Assembly (NCBI RefSeq): GCF_002575655.3
Contig: NC_053037.3
Span: 49,984,242 to 50,048,241 of the forward strand
Length of the DNA stretch: 64,000 nt
DNA from: Aegilops tauschii subsp. strangulata
Lineage: Eukaryota > Streptophyta > Magnoliopsida > Poales > Poaceae
Direction of reading: 5' to 3'
Position numbers and translations under genes: made by a program. Below, one piece after another: positions 1 through 12,600 of this stretch; positions within the stretch are counted from its first letter, which is position 1, and every line of letters starts with the position of its first letter. The notes under the pieces were generated by a model that was given only the letters and a program-made list of their open reading frames with translations, ran no database searches and was not told the origin of the DNA.

Positions 1-2052
1 GTGATTTGCTACAGTAGAGTATGATAAGGTTTTTGCATTGGTTTATACTAACTTATCTCACGAGTCCTTGTTGAGTTTTGCGTGAATGAAGCTCTTGAGA
101 TTTAGGGAGACCGTGATACGAGAGGAATTAAGGAGACACAAAAGCTCAAGCTTGGGGATGCCCAAGGCATCCCAAGATAATATTTCAAGAAGTCTCAAGC
201 GTCTAAGCTTGGGGACGCCCCGGTTTGCATCCCACCTTTCTTCTTCAACAACTATCGGTTAGTTTCGGTTGATCCTAAGTTTTTGCTTCTTCACGTGATG
301 TTTGCTATCCTTGAAATTTCATTTTATTTTCTTTTGCTTGCTGTTTGAATAAAATATCAAGATCTGAAATTCTTAAATGAGAGAGAGTCTTCACATAGCT
401 ACATAATTATTTAATTACTCATTGATCTTCACTTATATCTTTTTGGAGTAGTTTGTCATTTACTCGTGTGCTTCACTTATATCCTATGAGTAAATGGTTG
501 AATGATTTGAATGTCATAAATCTGAAATTATATATGTTTCATATGCCTTTCCCATGGGGAGTAATGCCTTCACATGTAAGAAGTAGAGGTGGTAAATTTT
601 TTGAAGGTTAGCAAACATTGTATTGGTCACTTGAACAATTCATGAAAGAATATTGAAGGAAGAGAGATTTCACATATAAATATACTATCTTGGACATCTT
701 CTATGATTGTGAGCCCCATTAATTATTTTAAAACCTAAGCAAATTAGTTGAAGTTGGACAAGGAAGACAACATAATGAGTTATGCTTGGGTATATTTGTA
801 TAGAAGTTATATTGTTATGGATCCTCTAACATGTGGTGCTTGCTATTTAGAATCCTTTGCTAGCCAAAATATCTGTACTAAGCGGGAATACTGCTTGTGC
901 ATCCAAATTCCTTGGACCAAGTTTGTTCCATGAGTGTCCACCATATCTACCTATATGCGGTATTTACCTGCCGTTCCAAGTAAATTTGCATGTGCCAAAA
1001 TTTAAACCTTCAAATAATAATCTGTTTTGTATGCCCGAATCGCTCATGTAGCGACTAGGGGCTGTTAGTATCTTCCATGCTAGGTGGGTTATTCTCACGA
1101 TGAGTGGACTCCGCTCATCATTCACGAGAAAACGGCTGGTAACTGGGATGCCCAGTCCTATGATCAAAAGATCAAAAACAAATTCGCAAATAATTTAAAC
1201 AAACTCCCCCAGGATTGTTGAAAATTGGACGGCACCCGTTGTTTCGGACAAGCCGTGGAGTGTGATTGTTGGTGGAGGGGGAGTAAAATCTTTACCTTTC
1301 TGTTTGGGAACCGCCTATAATGTATGTAGTATGGAAGATATTGGGAACTCTTGGTCGTTATGTTGACAATGAAAGCATACCTCTCAAAATTATTTTCATC
1401 TCTGTTTTTGCTTCGAGCTCTGGCACCTCTACAAATCCCTGCTTCCCTCTGCGAAGGGCCTATCTTTTACTTTTATGCAAGAGTCAGTAGTATTCCTTCT
1501 CATTCCAACCTACTCTTTAGTTGGCAAGCATCATGTGATGGAAAGATCTAAGCATATATGGGCATTCAAATATATTTGATCATGAATTATTACTGTTGAC
1601 ATTACCCTTGAGGTAAAAGGTTGGGAGGCGAAACATTAAGCCCCTATCTTTCTCTGTGTTCGATGAATACTATTTGTTCTAAAAATATGCTTTGAGTGGT
1701 AGCAATCATGGAAGACTAAATGATAGTTGAGTATGTGAAGTTTGCTGAATCAAAGCTCTGACATAGTCTCTTCCTGAAAATAAGATGAATTGCAATTGTT
1801 TGATGACTGAGAACATAGTTTGTTAGTTTTCAAGAAAGTTTATGATCTATACTTTAAGATGAGAATAGCTTGTTACTTGATCATGCAAAGCTTTATGAGT
1901 TGAGCTATTGTTATGACATATGATGATGCTAGAAAAGGTGATTGAAATTATCATAGATCAAACTTGCGCACCTGCTAGCATTCACACTTCATAAATTATT
2001 TCTTTTATCATTTACCTACTCGAGGACGAGCAGGAATTAAGCTTGGGGATGC
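1..2052 (+). mobile_element. Internal 3' region of a Ty3-type LTR retrotransposon, cut by the window edge
   Basis: This stretch has no long open frame. It ends in a purine-rich tract (AAGCTTGGGGATGC) directly in front of an LTR that starts TGATACGTCTCC, the layout of a polypurine tract plus 3' LTR. The same tract lies next to the same LTR, in reverse orientation, at 62805-62820 at the other end of the window. The segment is therefore read as the non-coding region between pol and the 3' LTR of an element whose gag-pol lies left of position 1. Similar long non-coding 3' regions occur in Athila-type and related Triticeae Ty3 elements. Family assignment (Sabrina/WHAM/Fatima-like) is only an impression from memory. 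Confidence 0.75.
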
Positions 2053-2641
2053 TGATACGTCTCCAACGTATCTATAATTTATGAAGTATTCATGCTATTA
2101 TATTATCTGTTTTGGATGTTTATGGGCTTTATTAAACACTTTTATATTATTTTTGGGACTAACCTATTGACCCAGAGCCCAGTGCCAGTTTCTATTTTTT
2201 CCCTTGTTTTAGTGTTTCGCAGAAAAAGAATATTGTCCAAACGGAATGAAACCTTCGGGTGAGTTATTTTTCGAACGAAAGCAATCCAGAAGACTTGGAG
2301 TATACGTAAGGGAAGCAACGAGGAAGGCACGAGGCAGGGGGGCGCGCCCACCCCCCTGGGCGCGCCCTCCACCCTCGTGGGCCCCTCGTGGCTCCCCTTA
2401 CCGACTTCTTTCGCCTATATATATCCATATACCCTAAAACCATCGGGGAACAGAATAGATCGGGAGTTCCGCCACCGCAAGCCTCTGTAGCCACCAAAAA
2501 CCAATCGGGACCCTGTTCCGGCACCCTGCCGGAGGGGGGGTCCCTCACCGGTGGCCATCTTCATCATCCCGGCGCTCTCCATGACGAGGAGCGAGTAGTT
2601 CACCCTCGGGGCGGAGGGTATGTACCAGTAGCTATGTGTTT

Positions 2642-2643
<2 letters not shown>

Positions 2644-2674
<31 letters not shown>
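2644..2674. repeat. (TC)n microsatellite inside an LTR
   Basis: An uninterrupted run of TC dinucleotides about 31 bases long. The related LTR at the right edge carries the complementary GA run at about 62194-62206, only about 13 bases, so the repeat length differs between copies of the family. Confidence 0.95.
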
Positions 2675-2678
<4 letters not shown>

Positions 2679-3693
2679 TTCTTGAGGTGATACGATCTTG
2701 ATGTATCGCGAGCTTTGGTATTATAGCTGGATCTTATGATGTTTCTCCCCCTCTACTCTCTTGTAATGGATTGAGTTTTCCCTTTGAAGTTATCTTATCG
2801 GATTGAGTCTTTAAGGATTTAAGAACACTGGATGTATGTCTTGCCGTGCTTATCTGTGGTGACAATGGGATATCACGTGATCCACTTGATGTATGTTTTG
2901 GTGATCAAATTGCGGGTTCCGCCCATGAACCTATGCATAGGGGTTGGCACACGTTTTCGTCTTGACTCTCCGGTAGAAACTTTGGGGCACTCTTTGAAGT
3001 ACTTTGTGTTGGTTTGAATAGATGAATCTGAGATTGTGTGATGCATATCGTATAATCATACCCACGGATACTTGAGGTGACATTGGAGTATCTAGGTGAC
3101 ATTAGGGTTTTGGTTGATATGTGTCTTAAGGTGTTATTCTAGTACGAACTCTTGAATAGATCGATCCGAACGAATAACTTTGAGGTGGTTTCGTACCCTA
3201 CCATAATCTCTTCGTTTGTTCTCCGCTATTAGTGGCTTTGGAGTGACTCTTTGTTGCATGTTGAGGGATAGTTATGTGATCCAATTATGTTATTATTGTT
3301 GAGAGAACTTGCACTATTGAAAGTATGAACCCTAGGCCTTGTTTCCTAGCATTGCAATACCGTTTGTGCTCACTTTTATCATTAGTTACCTTGTTGTTTT
3401 TATATTTTTAGATTACAAAAACCTATATCTACCATCCATATTGCACTTGTATCACCATATCTTCGCCTAACTAGTGCACCTATACAATTTACCATTGTAT
3501 TGGGTGTGTTGGGGACACAAGAGACTCTTTGTTATTTGGTTCCAGGGTTGCTTGAGAGAGACCATCTTCAACCTACGCCTCCCACGGATTGATAAACCTT
3601 AGGTCATCCACTTGACGGAAATTTGCTACTGTCCTACAAATCTCTACACTTGGAGGCCCAACAACGTCTACAAGAAGAAGGTTGTGTAGTAGA

Positions 3694-5265
3694 TGATACG
3701 TCTCCAACGTATCTATAATTTTTGATTGCTCCATGCTATATTATCTTTATTTTGGACATTATTGGGCTTTATTATTCACTTTTATATTATTTTTGGGACT
3801 AACCTATTAACCAGAGGCCCAGCCCAGAATTGCTGTTTTTTTGCCTATTTCAGAGTTTCGCAGAAAAAGAATATCAAACGGAGTCCAAACAGAATGAAAC
3901 CTTCGGGAACGTGATTTTCGGAACGAACATGATCCAGAGGACTTGGACCCTAGGTCAAGAATGCTACCAGGAAGCACGAGGTAGGGGGGCGCACCTACCC
4001 CCCTGGGCGCGCCCTCCACCCTCATGGGCCCCATGTTGCTCCACTGACATACTCCTTCCTCCTATATATACCTACGTACCCCCAAACGATCAGATACGGA
4101 GCCAAAAACCTAATTCCACCGCCGCAACCTTCTGTACCCACGAGATCCCATCTTGGGGCCTGTTCCGGAGCTCCGCCGGAGGGGGCATCGATCACGGAGG
4201 GCTTCTACATCAACACCATAGCCTCTCCGATGAAGTGTGAGTAGTTTACCTCAGACCTTCGGGTCCATAGTTATTAGCTAGATGGCTTCCTCTCTCTTTT
4301 TGGATCTCAATACAATGTTCTCCCTCTCTCTCATGGAGATCTATTCGATGTAATCTTCTTTTGCGGTGTGTTTGTTGAGACCGATGAATTGTGGGTTTAT
4401 GATCAAGTTTATCTATGAACAATATTTGAATCTTCTGAATTCTTTTATGTATGATTGGTTATCTTTGCAAGTCTCTTCGAAATATCAGTTTGGTTTGGCC
4501 TACTAGATTGATCTTTCTTGCAATGGGAGAAGTGCTTAGCTTTGGGTTCAATCTTGCGGTGTCCTTTCCCACTGACAGTAGGGGCAGCAAGGCACGTATT
4601 GTATTGTTGCCATCGAGGATAACAAGATGGGTTTTTTTTTATCATATTGCATGAATTTATCCATCTACATCATGTCATCTTGCTTAAAGCGTTACTCTGT
4701 TCTTATGAACTTAATACTCTAGATGCATGCTGGATAGCGGTCGATGTGTGGAGTAATAGTAGTAGATGCAGGCAGGAGTCGGTCTACTTGTCTCGGACGT
4801 GATGCCTATATACATGATCATACCTAGATATTCTCATAACTATGCTCAATTCTGTCAATTGCTCAACAGTAATTTGTTCACCTACCGTAAAATACTTACG
4901 CTCTTGAGAGAAGCCACTAGTGAAACCTATGGCCCCCGGGTCTATTCCATCATATAAATCTTTCAACACTTAGTTATTTCCGTTGCTTTTATTTTACGTT
5001 GCATATTTATTATAAAAATACCAAAAATATTATCTTATCATATCTATCAGATCTCAGTCTCGTAAGTGACCGTGTAGGGATTGATAACCCCTTATCGCGT
5101 TGGTTGCGAGGATTTATTTGTTTGTGTAGGTGCGAGGGACTCGCGCGTAGCCTCCTACTGGATTAATACCTTGGTTCTCAAAAACTGAGGGAAATACTTA
5201 CGCTACTTTGCTGCATCACCCTTTCCTCTTCAAGGGAAAACCAACGCAGTGCTCAAGAGGTAGCA
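3694..5265 (+). mobile_element. Solo LTR with TSD GTAGA, related to the LTR it interrupts
   Basis: This 1572-bp unit starts TGATACGTCTCC and ends GAGGTAGCA. The five bases before it (3689-3693) and after it (5266-5270) are both GTAGA, a perfect target-site duplication, and no internal region is present, so it is a solo LTR left by LTR-LTR recombination. Its first few hundred bases resemble the host LTR at 2053, including the shared start, the segment near TATTTTTGGGACTAACCTAT and the CCCCTGGGCGCGCCCTCCACC-type GC block. The 3' two thirds are unrelated by eye. No coding potential was seen. Confidence 0.88.
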
Positions 5266-5275
5266 GTAGACATCA

Positions 5276-5540
5276 GCTGGCGGGTCCCACACAACCCGGA
5301 GCAAGCAGGGCTCTCCCTTTCCAGAGAGCTAGAAGTTGTAGAGATGTGTACCAGATGGCTAGATATGTGTGTTTATTGTTTAGTAATTTATTGTATGTGT
5401 AGTTTGCCTATGTTGATAATTTGTTAGCACAACTTTCATGCTTTGACTCTCTTCACTTACAAAAAACACATCGTGTCACAATGGGATGGTGAGCGTTGTC
5501 CACCCCTCCCTGTCCCCGTACCCTAGTAATGTGAGACTAA
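5276..5540. other. Unassigned stretch between two insertions
   Basis: No gene, RNA or terminal repeat was recognised. It is the sequence beyond the left-edge LTR and carries the TAA target site of the next element at 5538-5540. Confidence 0.5.
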
Positions 5541-6492
5541 GGCCCTGTTCGGCAACACTCCAGTCCTCCAAATTCTCAACGCTGCTCCTCACTTCTCAAT
5601 TCTTAACTCCAGTAGAACATTTCAGAATTTGAAGATATGTTCGACTATCAACTCTAACTCCTCAAACCAAGTTTCAAAAAAGAATTTCCATCCATCACCG
5701 GCTGGGACAGGTGCTACGAGTTGGGTAGAAAAAAATAGAGGGGTGCTGATGTGATGCCCTCAGCTTGTCGGACACGTAGAAGGACGAGGACGGCCAATGA
5801 CGCTGGTGCTCGATGAAGAAACGGACACGCATGGGCTTGATGAACTGGATGTTGGGGAACACAGTAATTTCAAAAAAAAATCCTATGCACACGCAAGATC
5901 CATCTAGGTGATGTATAGCAACGGGAGGGGAGAGTGTTGTCTACGTACCCACGTAGACCGAAAGCGGAAGCGTTATGACAACGCAGTTGATGTAGTCATA
6001 CATCTTCACGATCCGACTGATCCTAGTACCGAAAGTACGGCACCTCCACGATCTGCACACGTTCGGCTCGGTGACGTCCCACGAACTCTCGATCCAGCTG
6101 AGTGTCGAGGGAGAGCTTCGTCAGCACGATGGTGTGATGACGGTGATGATGAAGTTACCGACGCAGGGCTTCGCCTAAGCATTACAACGATATGACCGAG
6201 GTGGAATCTGTGGAGGGGGCACCGCACACGGCTAAGACAACTGTCAACTTGTGTGTCTATGGGGTGCCCCCCTCCCCCGTATATAAAGGACTGGAGGAGG
6301 GGGAGGGCCGGCCCTCTATGGTGCGCCCAAGGGGAGTCCTACTCCCACCGGGAGTAGGATTCCCCCTTCCCTAGTCTCTACTCCTAATGGAGCAGTTGGT
6401 AGTCTCCGCCGGTCAATTATCGTCCCACCTATCATGGTTTTTTTTCGTCCCACCTTCGCTGGTTTTTTTCGTAGATTTTTTTTCGTCCCCTC

Positions 6493-7010
6493 CCCCCACT
6501 TCTAATGTCTGAGTTGGTGAATAGTTTCCACGGTTTATTTTTGTCTGGCTTTTTTGTCTGGTTTTTCTTCGTCCCACCACCTCTCTCCCACCGGTTTTCC
6601 TCTTTTCTCGTCTGGGCGGCAATATCCAACGTATTTATGGTAATCAATCAGAATTACTCCAAGTATGGTAAGGCTATAAACTCAAAAATCTCAAATATGA
6701 TAATTATAGTAATAAATCAATCCAGGTATGGTAAGGCCATTACTCAGGAAATTTCATCTCTACTCCTAATGTCTGAGTTGGTGAATAGTCTCCACGGTTT
6801 ATTTTCGTCTGGCTTTTTTTCGTCCCACCACCCCTCTCCCACCGGTTTTCCTCTTTTCTCCTCTGGCCGGCAATATCCAACGTATTTATGGTAATCAATC
6901 ACAATTAATCCACATATGGTAAGGCTATAAACTCAAAAATCTCAAATATGATAATTATAGTAATAAATCAATCCAGGTATAGTAAGGCCATTACTCAGGA
7001 AATTTCAAAT
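6493..7010. repeat. Tandem duplication of about 260 bp at the Helitron 5' end
   Basis: Two adjacent copies (about 6493-6756 and 6757-7010) share the order TCTAATGTCTGAGTTGGTGA, a TTTTCGTC/TCCCACC-rich tract, CAATATCCAACGTATTTATGG, then an AT-rich stretch ending CATTACTCAGGAAATTTCA. The second copy starts with the Helitron-type motif TCTCTACTCCTAAT. Copies differ by scattered substitutions and short indels. No coding content was seen. Confidence 0.85.
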
Positions 7011-7028
7011 ATGGTACTTATATGGTAA

Positions 7029-8856
7029 CTAGCACAAATGCCCGTGCGTTGCAACGGGAGAAACAAACTCACGCACAGACCTAACGAGTCATCTTGGTTG
7101 CCATTTCTCCCATGTCATCATGATGGTGGTCACTTGCCCACCTATTACAACAAATGTCATCAATCCCAAGGCAGCGAGCTTGGTCATCACACTCTACCAT
7201 GCCGATTTCACAAACCTCTCCCTACACTGGCTTGTAGTTCCTTGCACGTCACATACATCTTCACGTGCTTCAACACAAATGTCTTAACAAATCAGCCGAT
7301 GCATTTCCTTCTTAGCGCACACAGTAATAATTATTAATGCAAATTAAGTTAAGCCAGGAGGACATCAATTACTTGAGTCAACACAAACTGCATACACTGC
7401 ACTATCGACACCGTCCTCCTTCTTCATCTCTAGCATGAACTTGGGTATGTTTCTAGCAGCGAACTATGGCGTGCTCTTTCGCCATGGCCATCTAATCATA
7501 GTTTAAAAAATGAACGAGCGACTCACCGGTTGTACCGCCGGCTCATCGGTTCATTCATGACAAAAAAAGAATATTTAAGTTATTCAAAATTAACCTTAGA
7601 TCAAATGAGTACGCATAATATTGGATGTAATCTATTAAAAAATCACAAAATGTTTATGGCCTAGTTGGTTATTGGTCCTTTAGAGTCCATGGGCTCAAGG
7701 ACAACGGTTTGATCACAATTTGATGCACAATTTTACAAATATTTTCTTGAATTTTTATGAAGTCTTAAAAAACATGCAAAACGTTGGTTTCCATTGGCTA
7801 CAAATCAATAATTGTTAACTTGAAATTCACACTGCCCGAAATAATTCGTACTTCATATTTCTTCTTTTAAATTCCTTCATTTTCTTCCTAATAACAGGGG
7901 TCGGCTTGCAGCAATCCTTCCTTAATTGTGCAACTGTTAACCGTTAATTATGGGTGCATTAGCAGCCCACAAATCCCGCATCCTTTAAAGGACACACAAA
8001 TCCAGCCCCATCATGATCCCTCCCTTTAATCAAGGGGACTCCTCGCCGGCAATTAATGCCCCGGAATTTTTCTCTTTTTTTGCATGGCATCCACACAATT
8101 TCAGGGTCAATTCCTTTCAGTGTCTTCCAAGCAATTAGGGTACGTATATCGGGGTGATTCAATATAAACCCTCGAAGTGGGTTTATCACAAATAGAAGTC
8201 AGCTGAGTTGGTTACCGCCGGTTCTTTTGATATGATGAGAGGTGTTGTGTTTGATTCTCCACTGCGTAAACTATATTTTACTTGATATTACGAAGCTCAA
8301 TCATTTTTTACTTGATTTTCAGGAGCCCACTCGCAGCCCATAAATTGGTGGACCCCCGTATTTGTTTTTTGCCTGGATGGGCTTCGATCGCATACACAGG
8401 CCCAGCCAAGCGATCGTTCAACCCAGAAACAAAAATGTGAGCAAGCTTGCCCAGCGTCAAAAAATAGTACCACCTCGGATAATAAAAATCTTCGAGGTGG
8501 GACGAAACCAAAAAAAATCACCTAAACGGGACGAAACAAAGCGAAACCAAACCAAGAATACCTAGAGGGTGTTTGGTTATAGGGACTTATTGGTGTAGGG
8601 ACTTAAAAAAATTCCTTTAAGTCCCATCTAAACCAAACATGAGGGACTTATAGGGACTTAAAGTAGGCATTTGAGACTTATGAAATAAGACTCTCAAGGA
8701 GGGACTTATAGGGACTTATAGTTGTAATATGGTCTTTTAGTCCATGTTAAGTCCCAGGAACCAAACAGGTAGGGACTTTTTAGGGACTTGGGACTAAAAA
8801 AAGTCCTAGACTTATGAACCAAACAGGGCCCTACTCCCTTTAATAGTAGGTATAGA
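7029..8856 (-). mobile_element. Small non-autonomous Helitron
   Basis: On the minus strand the 5' end is TCTATACCTACTATTAAAGG (TC at 8855-8856). The 3' end has the stem-loop CCCGTTGCAACGCACGGG followed by CATTTGTG and CTAG (7029-7032). The flanks are A at 7028 and T at 8857, so the 1828-bp element lies exactly between A and T, the canonical Helitron target. No open frame of note is present. It carries a nested MITE at 8565-8830. Confidence 0.85.
8565..8830. mobile_element. Tourist/Harbinger-like MITE
   Basis: Inverted ends GAGGGTGTTTGGTT and GGCCCTGTTTGGTT are flanked by CTA on both sides (8562-8564 and 8831-8833). The 266-bp body is built from repeats around AGGGACTTA and its complement. 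It is too short to code. Superfamily is inferred from the 3-bp TSD and the TTTGG-type ends. Confidence 0.6.
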
Positions 8857-9179
8857 TAAGTTTAAATTATCCCAATGGCTATCTCTACTCCTAATCTCTT
8901 TCCTAACGGGGGAGTCCGTTGTATCGTTAGCACTCCCCCTCGATCCCCCACCGATCCCCACGAAGCCTTCCCTTCCCCTGATCCCTCACGCAGCGACAAA
9001 AAAAAGACAGTCATCCCCTTCTCGCTTCTTTCGGACGCAATCAAAAAAGGAAGGAAATTAACCAAGAAACGGAAATGAAGCACAGACATCAATCCCCTTC
9101 CTCTCTCCCGTTCTCTTTCCTTTGCCAGCTCTAGGGGAAATTGATCGAGGAGGATGACGCCCAGGTCCTCGAGAAGACC

Positions 9180-9600
9180 CAGCGCCGCGACGACGATGGT
9201 GACATCCCCGTCGCGCTAGATCGTGGCTGCGGCGTAGACCCCTTGGCCGGGTTCCAGAGCCGTTGACCGCCCAACGGCAAGAGCATCGTGGTGCTCTACA
9301 TGACTACATGACGATGTTCGAGGACTGCTCCACCGTCCGCCGGCTGCTCAAGAGGCTCCGCATTGCCTTCCTGGAGTTCAACGTGTCCAGGACTCCATGC
9401 ATGCGCCCTACTGGGATGGGCTCTGTGCGCTGCTGCCGGGCCAGACGGGGTGATGCCCCTGCTGCCCCGGCTATTCGCGGATGGTAGAGGTGGTGGCGCT
9501 ACATGAGCATTCATGGCTCCGGCCTATGCTCCATTGCACCGTGCGCCGGTGCACGGGCAAGGCGGCCTGCTCGGTGTACCACGTCCCCTGGTTTATCATT
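9180..9600 (+). pseudogene. Glutaredoxin-domain gene fragment, multiply broken
   Basis: Read across frames, the translation gives DPLAGFQSR, a TGA stop where a Cys is usual, then PPNGKSIVVLYMTT, TMFEDCSTVRRLLKRLRIAF with LEFNVS following, LPRLFADGR, and EVVALHEH in a further frame. This order matches the plant glutaredoxin-like family (a VVLY-TT strand, an FEDC-VR helix, a P-LF-DGR turn, EVVALHE), as remembered for the Arabidopsis AT3G57070/AT5G39865 type. A terminal Cys-rich segment (CTVRRCTGKAAC) resembles their C-terminal Cys cluster. At least one stop and two to three frame changes make it non-functional. It lies inside the Helitron-bounded insert, so capture from a host gene is likely. 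Confidence is good for the family and low for the exact parent. Confidence 0.65.
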
Positions 9601-12600
9601 AAGATCTTGCTTTAATTTCTTGTTGATTTTTTACACTCGCAGTACTCTAAAGTTACAGTAGTTAGAACTATGTTTTTCTACTTCAATTTTCAGTTTAGTT
9701 TGTGTTAGGATAGGCTGTAATCTCTTAACTTCATTTTTCGTCCGTTTCTGTTGCTACTACTAGAGTTGTGTACCATCGTCTGCTTCTTTTATCAGCAGAG
9801 CACCAGTCTCACTGCGCTTATTATTATACATACATACCGAGGATTCGGTCTAAAGAGAACAGTTCGGTTTGCAGCTAACTTCACTTTCTGTTTGCATTGC
9901 TAGCTGCAACAGGTCAACGGTTCAGTTTATGGAATGGCTCGTTACTTGCATGCTTTTACTATGAAAAAGCTGCACGTTTTCTTCAGGGCAGATTATTCCA
10001 GAAGGAAAAACATGTACTTGTATTTACACTCGTGCTCTATGTGTTGCTGGGTGGAAGAACTCTTTACTCCCGTTTGATTTTCAATGGGGGTAAGGGAAAC
10101 AACTCTTAACTTTGGTGGAATATGTTTGCCTGCCATTCATGAGCGCTGCATTTGCCTCTGTCTGTTCCTGCACTTCTTGTTCTTATCTCTGAATTTTGGC
10201 TTGTAAGAAAACATGTTTCACAAAGCTGAAGTAAATTTAACCCTTTTCAAGTCTGATGGCTGCTAACTTAGTAGGAAGTACCTGTTATTTTACATGTAGC
10301 TTTCAATCTTTTACAGTAGTTGACACTTGACAGTATTTGGTAGCTGTATTTTCTTGCCAAATTCCCTGTAAGTTTTGCCTCTTGATGTGTTGTAATCTCT
10401 ACTCTAGGTGCATTGCGATTTTCCTTTTAATGCATAGAAAGTTCAATGTAACTTTGATTCTGAGCTTTATTACTCACTTTTCCCATGTTTTAAAGTACAT
10501 CTGAATATGTGTACACTAGCAAGAAGTGGATTTTCCTCATGTTTTTTATGCAAAGTTCAGTCTAACTGTGATGTAGATGTGATTCTAAGTTTTATTAGTC
10601 ATAATAGGCTCTAATTCCTATGATCTTATTTTTTCTCTTGTTTTTAGTGTTCGGCAAAGCATGCTAAACCGGTGGGCATTAGCATTACTCGAGAAGTAGT
10701 GATCTGTAGGAGAGAATCATGTGAAATGTAGGAAATTTGATTGCTAGGGATCTTACCTAGATTGATCTGCCATGCTTTGCTGCAGGTTTATCATCCATAT
10801 GTCCTTCTAATTTCCTATTTTCTAGCCTCGTTCTCTTCCTCTTCTTCAATCTTTCTTTTCCCTCTTTTTTTGCTACATAGAAGAGGTATATTTCCTATTG
10901 TTGTGCTTCGGCCAAAGTCTCTGTGTAGAGGGTAGGCACATGAGGCTTAGGAGGGTTATTCTGGCATGCTATTGGACCTCACTAGACTGCATTTATTCGG
11001 GCTGGTTGTAAACGACCTAAAAGTTGTGGTGATATATTTCACACAAAATTTGTAACTAATTTTGTTTCCGATCGATTCTTTCAGACATTCACAGGAGACA
11101 TACACTTATGTTTTCTCATACATACAGTTGTTTATTGTTTTGACATACATACAACTGTCATGGTTTATTTGTCTAAAAATTTGAAATAATGCAATTCGTT
11201 TTTCGTTTACAGTAAAATAGACACTCCCTTATGGGCAATTTTTATATGCAGGTGTGGCCATATGCATGGCAATAATTAATTGGAAATGGAAGTTTAACCT
11301 CTTTCCAGTTTTCCTACTTGTCTTCTCATGAAAAGGAAGCATCGGAGTTGATAAAAAAGGAAACATCAGACTGTAGGTTCACGCTTGAATACTCAAAATG
11401 GTTAAAAAATACTTAATGACAGGCAGAGAGTGGAGTTTTCATTGTCATTCATTGACTTTAGTTCCGCTCTGCATTTCTCTTTTAGTTTATTGGTGCTTGG
11501 AATTGGATTGGTTTGCACTGCTTGCTTTTATATCATTTTATTAAAGGGGCACATGCCACTAAACATTTTTTTTTTGGCCTGTGTAGCCAAGTGTTTATAG
11601 AGCGTATGAACTAAATTTGGAATTTATATGAGCTAAATTATAATATCAGAGTAGGCTGCTCTCTTGTGGTCTTCAGTCATTCGCATCATGGTTTATCCTA
11701 AAAGAATATAAATATTTCTATCATGAGAGCGATAGCATAGCACTCCTAATATATTTAGTGTTGTTCAGTAAGTTTTTTGAGGCATGAGCGTTCCTCAAAG
11801 AAAAAGATGTGTTAGTGATAGCCTTTGAGTTTTTGAACAATTGCTACTGCACTGAAAATGCCTTGCACACATTCTACCAGGCTCATTTTCTAATGTTGAA
11901 TCCTGACAATTTGAGGAACGGAGTGAAGGGAAGATGCGAGGAGCAAGCTCTGCCTGCACAGGATGCAAGAACTGTGACCAGATTATAAATGTGTATTCTT
12001 TGCCTACATCAAATTTTACACAATGATAACCCTTTCTTCAGGAGAACATGTGCGGGTTGGTTTCTTTCTTTTATTACGACACTTTGTGGTTTTGTACCTT
12101 CAGTGTGTGTTATAACATGGTATACCTTCCCATTAAATTTCCTTATGTAGAATTACTTATATTTCATATTTAGAAACATTAAAACTGTGCACCAATAGAG
12201 CCCTCTCAGGCCATTAGCGTTCTCAACCATACGATGTGGTGTTCTGGCCGTTAGATGTCGTTCTCATCCCGCGTGGGCTTCGTAAGCTGACCACTAATCC
12301 GCTCAACGGGAACGGGCTGCTGCTCTGGTAACTAAATCGGACGTCTCCTGTGATTTTGGGCCAATTGGGCTGATGTGACGTATGCCTGCGGTCTGACCCA
12401 TGCGAGCGACGGGGTAGCGTCTCAGGGCAACGCCGTACTCACAGGTTATTGGCAACCTACTTCCTCCGTCCCATAATATAAGAACGTTTTTTATACTAAT
12501 GTAGTGTAAAAAACGTTCTTATATTATGAGACGGAGGGAGTAAATCACAGTTGATGCCGGTCATTACTGGCAATGATAATTGCAGGTCAGTTACTATTGC

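Larger units (their letters stand above)
2053..5275 (+). mobile_element. 3' LTR of the left-edge element, split by a solo LTR
   Basis: The LTR begins TGATACGTCTCC at 2053 and runs to 3693. Its last bases (CATCA) resume at 5271-5275 after the inserted solo LTR. Without the insert and one TSD copy it is about 1.65 kb. The reverse-complement copy at 61135-62804 has the same start and the same ending (GTGTAGTACACATCA there, GTGTAGTAGACATCA here), which fixes both ends. It contains a (TC)n run at 2644-2674. The other LTR of this insertion is outside the window, so the TSD cannot be tested; the five bases after the LTR are GCTGG. Confidence 0.8.
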
